DNA of 64,000 nt from Fictibacillus nanhaiensis (GCF_019801215.1 NZ_JAHVJO010000001.1:310001-374000); one strand, 5' to 3'; shown: positions 36,266 to 46,175, numbered from the stretch's first letter. The notes: generated from the letters alone by a model not told the origin. A program made the numbers and translations.

Positions 36266-38449
36266 ATGACGATAGAGCAAGTGTTGCAAAAGGCGGAGAG
36301 CTATCTGTCTAAAGAAGATATCGCTTTTATTACAAAGGCTTATGAATACGCAAAAAGTGCACATGACGGCCAATTCCGGAAATCGGGTGAGCCTTATATC
36401 CATCATCCTGTTGAAGTAGCGGCCATTCTAGTCAACCTGCAAATGGATCCTGTTACGGTTGCGGCAGGTTTTCTTCATGATGTTGTTGAGGATACCTCCA
36501 TCACACTAAAGGACATCTCTAATCAATTTAACGAAGAAGTAGCGATGCTAGTTGATGGTGTAACGAAGCTTAAAAAGATTAAGTTTAAGTCGAAAGAAGA
36601 GCAGCAAGCAGAGAACCATCGGAAAATGTTTGTTGCTATGGCACAGGACATTAGATGTATCTTGATAAAGCTTGCCGATCGACTTCATAACATGCGTACG
36701 CTAAAACATATGCCGAAAGAAAAGCAAATACAAAAAGCGAATGAAACATTAGAAATTTTCGCTCCGCTCGCTCATCGACTAGGAATTTCGACGATAAAGT
36801 GGGAGTTAGAAGATGTTTCTTTGAGATACCTAAATCCTCAACAGTATTATCGAATTGTGAATTTGATGCAGCAAAAACGAGCGGAACGTGAGGATTATGT
36901 TCAGCAAGTGATGGATGAGATGAGGAGCAAGCTAAAAGAAGTCCAAATCACTGTAGATATCTCAGGGAGACCTAAGCATATTTACAGCATCTACCGAAAA
37001 ATGGCTAAGCAAGGGAAACAGTTTAATGAAATATATGATCTCCTTGCTGTGCGCATAATCGTTCAAAACATTAAAGACTGCTATGCGGCATTAGGTATTA
37101 TTCATACGTGTTATAAACCGATGCCTGGTCGTTTTAAAGATTATATTGCTATGCCAAAAGCGAATATGTATCAATCCCTTCATACTACCGTGATCGGACC
37201 AAAAGGCGATCCTCTTGAAGTTCAAATACGTACATCAGATATGCATCGTGTAGCTGAATACGGAATTGCAGCACACTGGGCATACAAAGAAGGGGCAGTT
37301 AAAGCACCTGTCAGTACATTTGAAAACAAACTTACATGGTTCCGTGAAATTTTAGAATGGCAGAACGATGTTGTAGATGCCGAAGAATTTATGGAATCGC
37401 TAAAGGTAGATCTCTTTTCAGATATGGTCTTTGTTTTCACTCCGAAAGGCGATGTATTTGAGCTGCCTTCTGGCTCTGTTCCTATCGATTTTGCGTATCG
37501 AATTCATACCGAGATTGGAAACAGGTGTATTGGTGCCAAAGTGAACGGAAAGATGGTCACCCTTGACTATCGTCTTAAGACAGGAGACATTATTGAGATT
37601 TTAACGAGCAAGCACTCTTATGGACCTAGTCAGGACTGGCTGAAGATCACACAGAGTTCTCATGCGAAAAATAAAATCCGTCAATGGTTTAAACGTGAAA
37701 GACGTGAAGAAAATGTAGCAAAAGGTAAAGAGCTTGTTGAAAAAGAGATCAAGAACCGCGGATATGAACTGAAAGAAATTTTCACTACGGATAATTTGCA
37801 ATATGTTGCCCAAAAATACAACTTTGCAGGGGAAGAGGACATGTACGCAGCAGTTGGCTACAATGGCATAACTGCTGCGCAGATCGCAACCCGTTTAACA
37901 GATAAGGTCCGCCGTAAAAAAGAACAAGATCCAGACAACTCGGAACTGCTTGATGCGATAAGGGATTCTTCTGAGAAACCGCCAGAAAAAAGGCGGACAG
38001 ATTCAGGAATCGTTGTTAAAGGTATCGATAACATGCTGATTCGTTTGTCAAAATGCTGTAACCCTGTGCCAGGGGATGATATTGTCGGTTATATTACGAA
38101 AGGCCGAGGTGTGTCTGTGCACCGAGAAGATTGTGTGAATGTCCATAATGAAGATGCACAAGTCCGTCTTCTTCCCGTTGAGTGGGAAGGCAATCTTGAG
38201 CAGCCTAAGAACTATAATGTGGACATTGAAATCAACGGGTTCGACAGACGTGGCCTTCTTAATGAGGTGCTGCAGGCTGTAGCCGAAACGAAAACAAACA
38301 TAACTGCAGTTAGCGGGAAATCAGATCGAAATAAGATGGCAACAATCAGTATGTCTATCTCTATCCACAATGTCAGCCATCTGCAAAAAGTAGTGGAACG
38401 CATTAAACGGATACCTGACATTTACGCTGTACGCCGTATTATGCAATAG
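36266..38449 (+). CDS. relA: Bifunctional (p)ppGpp synthetase/hydrolase
   Basis: This Rel enzyme makes and degrades the stringent-response alarmones. The 727-residue protein has an intact hydrolase HD domain (FLHDVVEDT at about 71-79, with upstream HHPVEVA), the synthetase domain with GRPKHIYSIYRKM and the catalytic-region YQSLHTTVIGP, then TGS (about 390-450), a zinc-finger-like CCNPVPGD region and a C-terminal ACT domain. Length and intact HD residues mark it as bifunctional rather than the synthetase-only RelA of proteobacteria. Confidence 0.97.
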   Translation: MTIEQVLQKAESYLSKEDIAFITKAYEYAKSAHDGQFRKSGEPYIHHPVEVAAILVNLQMDPVTVAAGFLHDVVEDTSITLKDISNQFNEEVAMLVDGVTKLKKIKFKSKEEQQAENHRKMFVAMAQDIRCILIKLADRLHNMRTLKHMPKEKQIQKANETLEIFAPLAHRLGISTIKWELEDVSLRYLNPQQYYRIVNLMQQKRAEREDYVQQVMDEMRSKLKEVQITVDISGRPKHIYSIYRKMAKQGKQFNEIYDLLAVRIIVQNIKDCYAALGIIHTCYKPMPGRFKDYIAMPKANMYQSLHTTVIGPKGDPLEVQIRTSDMHRVAEYGIAAHWAYKEGAVKAPVSTFENKLTWFREILEWQNDVVDAEEFMESLKVDLFSDMVFVFTPKGDVFELPSGSVPIDFAYRIHTEIGNRCIGAKVNGKMVTLDYRLKTGDIIEILTSKHSYGPSQDWLKITQSSHAKNKIRQWFKRERREENVAKGKELVEKEIKNRGYELKEIFTTDNLQYVAQKYNFAGEEDMYAAVGYNGITAAQIATRLTDKVRRKKEQDPDNSELLDAIRDSSEKPPEKRRTDSGIVVKGIDNMLIRLSKCCNPVPGDDIVGYITKGRGVSVHREDCVNVHNEDAQVRLLPVEWEGNLEQPKNYNVDIEINGFDRRGLLNEVLQAVAETKTNITAVSGKSDRNKMATISMSISIHNVSHLQKVVERIKRIPDIYAVRRIMQ

Positions 38450-38471
38450 GCTTTAAGGAAGTGACTTTTGT

Positions 38472-38915
38472 ATGAGAGTAGTACTGCAACGAGCAAAAAA
38501 GGCAACGGTAACAGTAGAAGCACAAGTGAAAGGTAACATAGATAGAGGGCTTATGCTTTTAGTCGGTGTAACACATGAGGATACGGAACAAGATGCTGAC
38601 TATCTGGCTGAAAAAATAATCAATCTCCGTATTTTTGAAGATGATAACGACAAGATGAATTTATCACTAAAAGACACTGATGGAAGTATCTTGTCCATAT
38701 CACAGTTTACGTTGTACGGAGATACGAAAAAAGGCAGAAGACCTAATTTTATGGATGCTGCTAAACCCGATCATGCTAAAAAAATGTATGACTATTTTAA
38801 TGAAAAACTTATGAGCCTTGGCGTTAATGTTCAAACCGGAGTGTTTGGTGCGATGATGGATGTCGCTTTTACAAACGATGGACCTGTAACATTAGTGTTA
38901 GATTCTAAAGCTTAA
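38472..38915 (+). CDS. dtd: D-aminoacyl-tRNA deacylase
   Basis: Dtd removes D-amino acids (and glycine from tRNA-Ala) mischarged onto tRNA. The 147-residue enzyme shows the active-site segments [12 protein letters not shown] and TNDGPVT. B. subtilis DTD is encoded in the same place, after relA. The following hairpin probably ends the relA-dtd transcript. Confidence 0.95.
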   Translation: MRVVLQRAKKATVTVEAQVKGNIDRGLMLLVGVTHEDTEQDADYLAEKIINLRIFEDDNDKMNLSLKDTDGSILSISQFTLYGDTKKGRRPNFMDAAKPDHAKKMYDYFNEKLMSLGVNVQTGVFGAMMDVAFTNDGPVTLVLDSKA

Positions 38916-38935
38916 CGAAAACACTATGAATGAAA

Positions 38936-38983
38936 CCTTCGCCTTTTTGGATAGACTAACCAAAAAAGCGGAGGAGTTTTTTT
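38936..38983 (+). terminator. Terminator hairpin that contains the next gene's ribosome site
   Basis: Bases 38936-38950 pair with 38960-38974 over 15 positions (one wobble, one mismatch) around a 9-base loop, followed by a run of seven T residues. GGAGG of the downstream 57-residue gene falls in and just after the 3' arm. Confidence 0.8.
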
Positions 38984-38986
38984 ATT

Positions 38987-39160
38987 ATGAGACAAAACCA
39001 AAAAGGATTAGATGGGGTTTCACAATGGAAGCAAATGAGCTTTCATGACTTCCTTTCGTTAGAGAAATCAGCAAACAACATCGAGCTTGCACAAGAGTTT
39101 GGTTTGGATCTTTATCAGGTCAATCAACTGAAGAAAAAAATAAAACGTGAAAACTATTGA
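38987..39160 (+). CDS. yrzK: 57-residue conserved-looking small protein (yrzK position)
   Basis: ATG 38987 follows CGGAGGAG and opens a 57-codon frame ending at TGA 39158. The product is charged and largely helical, with FHDFLSLEKSANNIELAQEFGL and a basic C-terminus (LKKKIKRENY); the middle resembles a small helix-turn-helix. B. subtilis has a short gene of this size (yrzK) between dtd and hisS, so I regard it as real, but I recall no function. It is directly followed by the hisS promoter. Confidence 0.72.
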   Translation: MRQNQKGLDGVSQWKQMSFHDFLSLEKSANNIELAQEFGLDLYQVNQLKKKIKRENY

Positions 39161-39186
39161 CATAGCACCTCTTTGAAAAGTATGAT
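39157..39186 (+). promoter_or_regulatory. Sigma-A promoter of the hisS-aspS T-box operon
   Basis: TTGACA (39157-39162), 18-base spacer, TATGAT (39181-39186). The TGA stop codon of the small upstream gene is inside the -35 box. Confidence 0.75.
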
Positions 39187-39209
39187 AATTTACAATTCCA
39201 AAATGAAAA

Positions 39210-39478
39210 ACTGATGACGAAGAAAAGTAGCTTTACCCCACAGGGTTAGAGAGGAAATGCCTTAGCTGAAAGTATTTCTCCCTGATGATAGAGTGAAAGA
39301 CACTTCATAGGTTTTAATTCGAACGGTTAGTTACAACCTCAGTAGAGTTACACGTGGGCAATCGTTACTTGCATAATGAGGAAGCTTAAAAACGGCTTCG
39401 AAGCAGGGTGGCACCGCGGGAACTCCCGTCCCTTATGAAATATATTTTTTCATAAGGGATGGGAGTTTTTTTTTTTTG
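39210..39478 (+). ncRNA. T-box leader of hisS-aspS
   Basis: T-box leaders read uncharged tRNA and prevent termination. The T-box sequence AGGGTGGCACCGCGG is at 39405-39419, and the terminator stem begins ACTCCCGTCCC at 39422 and ends with a 12-T run at about 39478. Stem I includes AGAGAGGAAATGC (39248) and a specifier region GAAAGACACTTC (39294-39305). This contains GAC (Asp) and CAC (His) overlapping by one base, matching the two synthetases downstream. Confidence 0.93.
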
Positions 39479-39511
39479 AAATGAGCAACGATTCAAGGGA
39501 GGATGAAAGAA

Positions 39512-40780
39512 ATGAGTATTAATATTCCAAGGGGGACGAAAGATATTCTCCCAGGAGAAGTAGAAAAGTGGCAGATCATTGAAGCAAAAGCGAAAGAAAT
39601 ATCTGCAAGATTCAATTATAAAGAAATCCGCACACCGATGTTTGAACATACTGATCTTTTTCAAAGAGGTGTAGGGGATTCTACAGATATTGTTCAAAAA
39701 GAAATGTACACTTTTACAGATAGAGGAGATCGAAGCCTGACCCTTCGACCAGAAGGAACGGCACCGGTAACGCGCTCTTACGTTGAAAATAAGCTTTTCG
39801 GACTTGCTGGACAACCGATCAAGCTTTATTACATCGCACCAATGTTCCGTTACGAGAGACCACAAGCGGGACGTTATCGCCAGTTTGTCCAATTTGGGAT
39901 TGAAGCGATGGGCTCAGCTGACCCAGCCATTGACGCCGAAGTGATCTCCCTTGCGATGTCGCTTTATAAGGAGCTTGGATTAAAGAAACTCCGTCTTGTG
40001 TTAAATACATTAGGAGACGCTGAAAGCAGAAAGACTCATAAAGAGGCACTGATTGCTCATTTTGAACCAAGTATCGGAGAGTTTTGCTCAGATTGTCAAA
40101 ATCGCTTAACAAAAAATCCTTTACGTATTCTCGATTGTAAGAAAGATCGAGATCACGAACTGATGAAGTCTGCTCCATCGATCATCGATCATCTAAACGA
40201 AGAATCAAAGGTCTATTTTGAACAAGTGAAAACAGCCTTAACTGAGATGAACATCGACTATGCACTAGATCCTACACTTGTAAGAGGACTTGATTATTAT
40301 AACCATACTGCATTTGAGATTATGAGCGATGCAGACGGATTTGGAGCCATTACAACCTTAAGTGGCGGAGGAAGATACAATGGTTTAGTTGAAGACTTAG
40401 GCGGACCTCCTACACCGAGTATCGGATTTGCGATGAGCCTTGAGCGTCTTTTAATGGCATTAGAGGCTGAAGGAATCACGCTCGACACAGAAGATGTCTT
40501 GGATTGTTATGTAGTGGCGCTCGGAGATGATGCGAAGCGTAAATCTGTTTCCCTTTTAAACGAGCTTCGCCAAGCAGGAATAAAAAGTGATAAGGATTAT
40601 TTAGATAAAAAAATGAAAGCGCAGTTTAAAGCAGCAGATCGATTAAAAGCGAAGTTTGTAGCAATCTTAGGTGATGAAGAACTGGCTAAAGGAATCATTA
40701 ATGTTAAAAATATGCAGTCTGGTGAACAAACAGAAGTGCGTTTAGAGGAATTGAGCTCATTTATTAAGCAAGGAAAATAA
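39512..40780 (+). CDS. hisS: Histidyl-tRNA synthetase
   Basis: HisRS charges tRNA-His. The 422-residue class II enzyme starts [16 protein letters not shown] and contains motif 2 ([15 protein letters not shown]), the histidine-binding LVRGLDYY and motif 3 ([11 protein letters not shown]-like [11 protein letters not shown]), followed by the anticodon-binding domain. ATG 39512 is 9 bases after AAGGGAGG; ATG 39503 would touch that site. It is controlled by the T-box leader and cotranscribed with aspS. Confidence 0.97.
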   Translation: MSINIPRGTKDILPGEVEKWQIIEAKAKEISARFNYKEIRTPMFEHTDLFQRGVGDSTDIVQKEMYTFTDRGDRSLTLRPEGTAPVTRSYVENKLFGLAGQPIKLYYIAPMFRYERPQAGRYRQFVQFGIEAMGSADPAIDAEVISLAMSLYKELGLKKLRLVLNTLGDAESRKTHKEALIAHFEPSIGEFCSDCQNRLTKNPLRILDCKKDRDHELMKSAPSIIDHLNEESKVYFEQVKTALTEMNIDYALDPTLVRGLDYYNHTAFEIMSDADGFGAITTLSGGGRYNGLVEDLGGPPTPSIGFAMSLERLLMALEAEGITLDTEDVLDCYVVALGDDAKRKSVSLLNELRQAGIKSDKDYLDKKMKAQFKAADRLKAKFVAILGDEELAKGIINVKNMQSGEQTEVRLEELSSFIKQGK

Positions 40781-40794
40781 GGAGGACACATCTT

Positions 40795-42573
40795 ATGGAA
40801 TATCGCACACATCATTGCGGGAAGATTACCGAACAGTTTATCGGTGAAAAAGTGACTATTACAGGTTGGGTACAAAAACGAAGAGATCTAGGAGGACTTA
40901 TTTTTATCGATCTGCGTGACCGCTCAGGGATCGTGCAAGTCGTATTCTCGCCTAACGTTTCATCCTCAAGCTTAGAAACCGCTGAAAAAATCAGAAGTGA
41001 GTTTGTAGTAACAGTTACAGGCACAGTTATTGAAAGAGATGAAAAAACCGTTAACTTGGCAATGGATACAGGAAAGATCGAAATTTCAGGTGAAAACATT
41101 AAAATTTTGAACAGTGCTAAAACACCTCCTTTTTCCATTAGTGATGATGCTGAGATCACTGAGGATATTCGTTTGAAATATCGTTATTTGGATCTTCGTC
41201 GTCCTGTCATGCAAGAGACGATGAAGATGAGACATGAAGTTACCCGCTATATTCGTAATTTTTTAGAGAATGATGAATTTATGGAAATGGAAACACCGAT
41301 GCTTACAAAAAGTACTCCTGAAGGTGCGCGAGATTATCTTGTACCTAGCCGTGTGCATCCAGGTGAATTCTATGCTTTGCCTCAATCACCGCAATTGTTT
41401 AAGCAGTTATTAATGGTTTCAGGATTTGAAAAGTATTATCAGATTGTACGTTGTTTTAGAGACGAGGATTTGCGTGCTGACCGTCAGCCTGAATTCACAC
41501 AAGTTGATATTGAAACCTCTTTTATCGGTCAGGAAGCCCTTTTATCAATGATGGAAGATATGATGACCGGTCTTGTTAAACAAGTTAAAGGCATTGATAT
41601 TCCAAAACCATTTCCTAGAATGACTTACAAAGAAGCGATGGATCGTTATGGCTCTGATAAACCTGACACCCGCTTTGGTCTAGAATTAATAAATGTTTCA
41701 GATCTTGTAAGGGACTCAGGCTTTAAAGTGTTCGCTTCAGCAGTGAGTAACGGTGGAGAAGTTAAAGCAATCAATGTAAAAGGAAAAGCTGCAAATTATT
41801 CAAGAAAAGACATTGATTCATTGACTGAGTTTACCGCTCGATATGGTGCGAAAGGTCTAGCTTGGATGAAGGTAGAAGCAGAAGGCTTAAAAGGACCAAT
41901 CTCCAAGTTCTTTAACGAAGAGGAAGCGAAAGACCTAACAAATACCCTTCATGCACAAGAGGGAGATCTGCTATTATTTGTGGCAGACAAACCGTCAGTT
42001 GTAGCCGATAGTCTTGGTGCACTTCGACAGAAATTAGGAAAAGATCTTGGACTCATTGACCATACACAGCATAACTTCCTGTGGGTAGTAGATTTTCCGC
42101 TCGTTGAATATGATGAAGATTCTAACCGATATGTAGCACTGCATCATCCGTTTACCATGCCTAAGACAGAGGACCTTCACCTAATGGATTCAAATCCAGC
42201 TGATGTAAGAGCTCAGGCATATGACTTAGTACTGAATGGATATGAGTTAGGCGGAGGATCTCAGCGTATTTATGAACGAAGTGTTCAAGAGAAAATGTTT
42301 AAAACATTAGGGTTTTCTGAAGAAGGAGCTCGCGAGGAATTTGGTTTCCTTCTCGATGCGTTTGAATACGGAACACCGCCTCATGGAGGAATTGCTCTTG
42401 GGTTAGACCGTATTGTCATGCTTTTAGCAGGCAGATCAAACTTAAGAGATACGATTGCTTTCCCGAAAACAGCATCTGCATCATGTTTATTAACAAATGC
42501 ACCTTCAGCGGTCAATGAAAAACAGCTTGATGAGCTTCACTTAGCTGTGAAGTTAAAACAAGAATCAAAGTAA
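40795..42573 (+). CDS. aspS: Aspartyl-tRNA synthetase
   Basis: AspRS charges tRNA-Asp. The 592-residue bacterial-type class IIb enzyme has an N-terminal OB-fold anticodon domain ([22 protein letters not shown] split by the reading), the bacterial GAD insertion in the middle, [16 protein letters not shown] as motif 2 region and [12 protein letters not shown] as motif 3. It follows hisS by 14 bases and is followed by the 6S RNA gene. Confidence 0.97.
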   Translation: MEYRTHHCGKITEQFIGEKVTITGWVQKRRDLGGLIFIDLRDRSGIVQVVFSPNVSSSSLETAEKIRSEFVVTVTGTVIERDEKTVNLAMDTGKIEISGENIKILNSAKTPPFSISDDAEITEDIRLKYRYLDLRRPVMQETMKMRHEVTRYIRNFLENDEFMEMETPMLTKSTPEGARDYLVPSRVHPGEFYALPQSPQLFKQLLMVSGFEKYYQIVRCFRDEDLRADRQPEFTQVDIETSFIGQEALLSMMEDMMTGLVKQVKGIDIPKPFPRMTYKEAMDRYGSDKPDTRFGLELINVSDLVRDSGFKVFASAVSNGGEVKAINVKGKAANYSRKDIDSLTEFTARYGAKGLAWMKVEAEGLKGPISKFFNEEEAKDLTNTLHAQEGDLLLFVADKPSVVADSLGALRQKLGKDLGLIDHTQHNFLWVVDFPLVEYDEDSNRYVALHHPFTMPKTEDLHLMDSNPADVRAQAYDLVLNGYELGGGSQRIYERSVQEKMFKTLGFSEEGAREEFGFLLDAFEYGTPPHGGIALGLDRIVMLLAGRSNLRDTIAFPKTASASCLLTNAPSAVNEKQLDELHLAVKLKQESK

Positions 42574-42623
42574 TGGAAAATTTAGAAAAATAAGAATTGT
42601 TTATTTTGAAGACACTTTTTGTC

Positions 42624-42652
42624 TTGTAATTGCAAAGTACGTGTGATAGTAT
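42624..42652 (+). promoter_or_regulatory. Probable promoter of the 6S RNA gene
   Basis: TTGTAA (42624-42629), 17-base spacer, TAGTAT (42647-42652), about 12 bases before the predicted RNA start. Confidence 0.55.
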
Positions 42653-42663
42653 TTATTTAAACG

Positions 42664-42851
42664 ATGGGTCCTATGATGACCGTTAACAACCCGAAAGTTT
42701 TGAGCCAACATTAAGTGTTAGGGAGTTTTTGTTTCCTCACAGCGTTCATGCCCTGAAAGATGGGGGACGGACAAAATGAGGAACAGGGCACCCACCTGCG
42801 AGAGCAGGTTCAAAACTAAGGGAAGACGGCATACTTGGGGCTCATTTTTTT
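42664..42851 (+). ncRNA. bsrA: 6S RNA (BsrA/6S-1 type)
   Basis: The 395-base gap between aspS and tcdA holds an RNA of about 190 bases. Its ends pair (ATGGGTCCTA near 42664 with TACTTGGGGCTCAT ending near 42845, with wobbles), there are internal helices such as CCTGCGAGAGCAGG (42794-42807), and the 3' end runs into seven T residues. B. subtilis 6S-1 RNA occupies the aspS-yrvM interval, so synteny agrees. 6S RNA mimics an open promoter and sequesters sigma-A RNA polymerase. The remaining ~115 bases before tcdA show nothing clear. Confidence 0.85.
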
Positions 42852-42967
42852 GTGCTTACAAACGCTTAAACCTAGTAAGCATATTGATTTTGTTTTAAAA
42901 AGTGGATATGCTGATAAAGATGCATTTTCTTTATTCATGTGCACTTTGAAAGGAGATTTCAAAATCT

Positions 42968-43735
42968 ATGCTTTATCAATTCTCAAGAAACGAACTTGCT
43001 ATCGGAAAAGATGGGATAAACGTTCTTAAAAACACTACAGTTGCCGTTTTAGGGATCGGAGGAGTAGGTTCTTTCTCAGCAGAAGCTCTTGCCCGATCAG
43101 GAGTTGGACGTTTAATTCTTATAGATAAAGACGATGTGGATATCACGAATGTAAATCGTCAGATACATGCATTAATTTCAACGGTAGGCCAGCCAAAAGT
43201 TGACTTGATGAAAGAGAGGATCGCGCTGATCAATCCTGATTGTGAAGTCATCGCATTAAAGATGTTTTATACAGAAGAAACGTATGAACAAATTTTTGAA
43301 TATGGTTTAGATTTTGTTGTAGATGCCTCTGATACGATCTCATATAAGATACATTTAATGAAAGAGTGCCTTGATCGCAACATTCCGATTATTTCAAGTA
43401 TGGGTGTAGCAAATAAGCTTGATCCTACTAAGCTTCAGATTACAGACATTTCTAAAACAAGTTATGACCCAATGGCAAAGGTAATTCGTCAGCGATTAAG
43501 AAAAGAAGGGATTACAAAGGGAATACCCGTTGTATTTTCGGATGAAAAACCGATAAAAATCCGTGAAGAAATCCGTGAAGAAATTGTTCCTAAAAATGCG
43601 CCTGGCATACGAAAAGCGAAACTGCCGCCTTCATCTAATGCCTTTGTGCCGTCTGTGTCAGGATTGTATATGGCTGGATATGTGATCAATAAGATCATCG
43701 AAAAAAATGATATTAAGATTGAAAGAATTCGTTAA
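42968..43735 (+). CDS. tcdA: tRNA threonylcarbamoyladenosine dehydratase TcdA
   Basis: TcdA uses ATP to cyclise t6A37 of tRNA to ct6A. The 255-residue E1/ThiF-like protein has the nucleotide-binding GIGGVGSFSAEALARSG (about 29-45), the Asp of LIDKDDVDITNVNRQ and conserved lysine downstream. GAAAGGAG precedes the ATG. The gene corresponds to yrvM. Confidence 0.93.
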   Translation: MLYQFSRNELAIGKDGINVLKNTTVAVLGIGGVGSFSAEALARSGVGRLILIDKDDVDITNVNRQIHALISTVGQPKVDLMKERIALINPDCEVIALKMFYTEETYEQIFEYGLDFVVDASDTISYKIHLMKECLDRNIPIISSMGVANKLDPTKLQITDISKTSYDPMAKVIRQRLRKEGITKGIPVVFSDEKPIKIREEIREEIVPKNAPGIRKAKLPPSSNAFVPSVSGLYMAGYVINKIIEKNDIKIERIR

Positions 43736-43737
43736 CG

Positions 43738-43796
43738 AAAAAGAAGCTGGACGAAAGGTATAAACCTTTGTGCCAGCTTCTTTTATTTTGCAAGCT
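43738..43796. terminator. Bidirectional terminator tcdA / rsfA-like gene
   Basis: AAAAGAAGCTGG (from 43739) pairs with CCAGCTTCTTTT (to about 43788), with an inner AAAGGT/ACCTTT stem, between convergent genes. Confidence 0.87.
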
Positions 43797-44583
43797 TTTC
43801 TAAATTACCATTCTTGTCCATACGAAAGCTTTGGTTTGGGTTGGTTTCGTCATCTTGAAACAAAACCATCTTTCTAGCACGGTCCATGATCTGGATAAGA
43901 GCTTGATAATCTTCTTGAACGGTTTGATGCTCTCTTTCCAGTATCGTAAGCTGCTCTTTCATCACTTTATTTTGTTGCAGCAATTCGTTCATCTGCAAGC
44001 GAAGCTCCATGTTTTCCTGAACAAGCTTTCCACTAGACATTCCGTTTCTTTTTAATCCAGTTAGGAAGTCTATCACTTCATCAAGCGTCAAATCCTCTTG
44101 TTTGCTAGGTTGTGGCTTTTGGTAAGCAGAGTTCGTTATCATCGATGACGATTGTTCTACAACTGGCGAAGTTTCAGTCTGTTTTTCGAATGTGTTCTGT
44201 GATTGTGTGACTTGTCTATCATACGTATAAGCTGATTTAAAGAATTCCTCTGGATGATAGGTTTCATCATCATGCATCTGCGGAGCCTGAGCAGCAGGTG
44301 CCGCAGGCTTTGACATAGGTTTCGGCTGTTGTTGCTGTGATTTTGCTAAAGCGCGCTGCCGCTCTTTTCTTTGCTTCTTAGCAATCTTTAAAGCTTGTTC
44401 ATATTTTTTTCTGACAATTGCATTCCAACGAAACCCAACAGCTGCACTTGTCCGCTCTAGTTTATCTCCAACTTCTTCAAAGGCATGAAGCTGCGTACTA
44501 CCTTCACGGACATGGCGCAATACCGTTTCAGCCAATAGCAGGTCATCTTCTTCTGACCATGCGTCCTGTCTAATTTTAGACAC
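43783..44583 (-). CDS. RsfA-family (Myb/SANT-like) regulator
   Basis: The 266-residue protein has an N-terminal Myb/SANT-like DNA-binding domain (about 5-62, RQDAWSEEDDLLLAETVLRHV and FRWNAIVRKKY), a basic glutamine-rich linker and a C-terminal coiled coil (about 190-245). This is the layout of RsfA/YlbO proteins, which in B. subtilis act in prespore gene regulation under sigma-F. B. subtilis does not have such a gene here, so orthology to rsfA itself is unproven. Confidence 0.82.
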   Translation of the reverse strand: MSKIRQDAWSEEDDLLLAETVLRHVREGSTQLHAFEEVGDKLERTSAAVGFRWNAIVRKKYEQALKIAKKQRKERQRALAKSQQQQPKPMSKPAAPAAQAPQMHDDETYHPEEFFKSAYTYDRQVTQSQNTFEKQTETSPVVEQSSSMITNSAYQKPQPSKQEDLTLDEVIDFLTGLKRNGMSSGKLVQENMELRLQMNELLQQNKVMKEQLTILEREHQTVQEDYQALIQIMDRARKMVLFQDDETNPNQSFRMDKNGNLEKLAK

Positions 44584-44753
44584 GAAAATCCTCTCCTTAG
44601 CTTAAAAAATATTCATTTACTATTTTCATGTTTACCAAAGAGAGAGAATCCTATACACAGAGAAGATAAAATTTTGCTAGTTTGATAAGTTAAGGAAATG
44701 AAAAATCCGGATCGTTTGAGCTGGATATGAAAAGTGATAAGAGACTCATAGAT

Positions 44754-46088
44754 TTAGTCGCCGTTTTTTTTCCGTTCATCGAAATAATCCAAACGTCTCT
44801 TTATATTTTTTTCATAACCGCGTTCTGTAGGCTCATAAAATGTTTTGCCTTGTAAATGCTTTGGCAAATATTCTTGAGGCACATACCCGTCTTCAAACTG
44901 GTGAGGATATTTATAGTCCGTTCCATGGTTTAAATCTTTTGCTCCTTTATAATGAGCATCGCGTAAATGAAGCGGTACGAGACCTGTTTTCTCTTTCTTT
45001 ACAGCGTCTAAAGCTTTATCAATCCCAACGATCACTTTATTGCTCTTCGGTGCGGTGGCAAGATAAAGGGTCGCTTCAGCTAGTGGGATTCTGGCTTCTG
45101 GCATCCCGATAAAATCAGCTGCATAACTGGCTGCTTGCGCTATAAGCAATGCGTTAGGATCTGCAAGCCCGATGTCTTCTGCGGCATGTACCATGAGTCG
45201 GCGGGAAATAAATCGCGGATCTTCTCCCGCATAAATCATTTTTGCAAGCCAGTAAAGAGCAGCATCAGGATCGGAACCTCGTATACTCTTAATAAAGGCA
45301 GAGACCGTATCATAATGATTGTCTCCTTTTTTATCATATTGAAGCACGCGTTGCTGGATGGATTCCTCAGCTATTTCAAGTGAAATAATCAGATCGCCAT
45401 TCTTGTCAGGCTTAGTGGTCAAAACGGCGAGTTCCACTGCATTGAGAGCAGTTCTTGCATCTCCATTTGCTACGGATACGATATGCTCCTTAGCCTCATT
45501 ATCCATTTTGACTCGATATTTTCCATATCCTCTTTCTTGGTCACTTAAAGCTTGGTCAATAATCATGGAGATATGCACAGCGGTTAAAGGCTCAAATCGA
45601 AACAGACGAGACCTGGATAAGAGAGCAGGATTAATTTCAAACATGGGGCTTTCTGTCGTTGCTCCGATTAGGATAACAGTCCCATCCTCAACATAAGGCA
45701 GTAAGGCATCTTGCTGATTCTTATTAAATCTGTGGATCTCATCGATAAAAAGCACCGTTTTTTTATCTTCTAGTAAAAGCCGTTCTTTCGCAGCACCCAT
45801 AACGGTTTTTAAATCAGCCACGCCAGATGTGACTGCATTTAATTGTTCAAACCAAGCAGATGTTGAATTGGCAATAATTCTTGCTAATGTTGTCTTTCCT
45901 GTTCCAGGAGGTCCAAAAAATATCATAGGAGTCAGCTGATCGGCTTCTATTGCTCTTCGTAGCAGCTTTCCTTCACCTGCAATATGTTCCTGGCCAATGA
46001 ACTCATGAATTTTTCGGGGTCTCATTCTATTGGCAAGTGGCCTCTTTAAGGAATCAGAGCTTTCATCTCGATAAGTAAACAAGTCCAT
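44754..46088 (-). CDS. rarA: Replication-associated recombination ATPase RarA
   Basis: RarA (MgsA/YrvN) is an AAA+ clamp-loader-like ATPase acting at stalled forks. From the chosen ATG it has 444 residues with Walker A FGPPGTGKTT (about 50-59), Walker B LFIDEIHRFNKNQQD (about 102-116) and sensor IGATTESP, then the helical tetramerisation domain. The minus-strand GGAAGG is correctly spaced for the ATG at 46088; the ATG three codons earlier touches it. It is at the yrvN position. Confidence 0.95.
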   Translation of the reverse strand: MDLFTYRDESSDSLKRPLANRMRPRKIHEFIGQEHIAGEGKLLRRAIEADQLTPMIFFGPPGTGKTTLARIIANSTSAWFEQLNAVTSGVADLKTVMGAAKERLLLEDKKTVLFIDEIHRFNKNQQDALLPYVEDGTVILIGATTESPMFEINPALLSRSRLFRFEPLTAVHISMIIDQALSDQERGYGKYRVKMDNEAKEHIVSVANGDARTALNAVELAVLTTKPDKNGDLIISLEIAEESIQQRVLQYDKKGDNHYDTVSAFIKSIRGSDPDAALYWLAKMIYAGEDPRFISRRLMVHAAEDIGLADPNALLIAQAASYAADFIGMPEARIPLAEATLYLATAPKSNKVIVGIDKALDAVKKEKTGLVPLHLRDAHYKGAKDLNHGTDYKYPHQFEDGYVPQEYLPKHLQGKTFYEPTERGYEKNIKRRLDYFDERKKNGD

Positions 46089-46175
46089 TCGTGTCATCCT
46101 TCCGTACACTTGTTCTAATTGTCATATGACCATACTATACAACAGTCCTTCATGCAAGATGAAACAATTTCATGC

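Noticed and set aside
42835-43029. 64-codon frame between 6S RNA and tcdA
   Set aside because: It starts within the 3' end of the 6S RNA and overlaps the tcdA start; no ribosome site.
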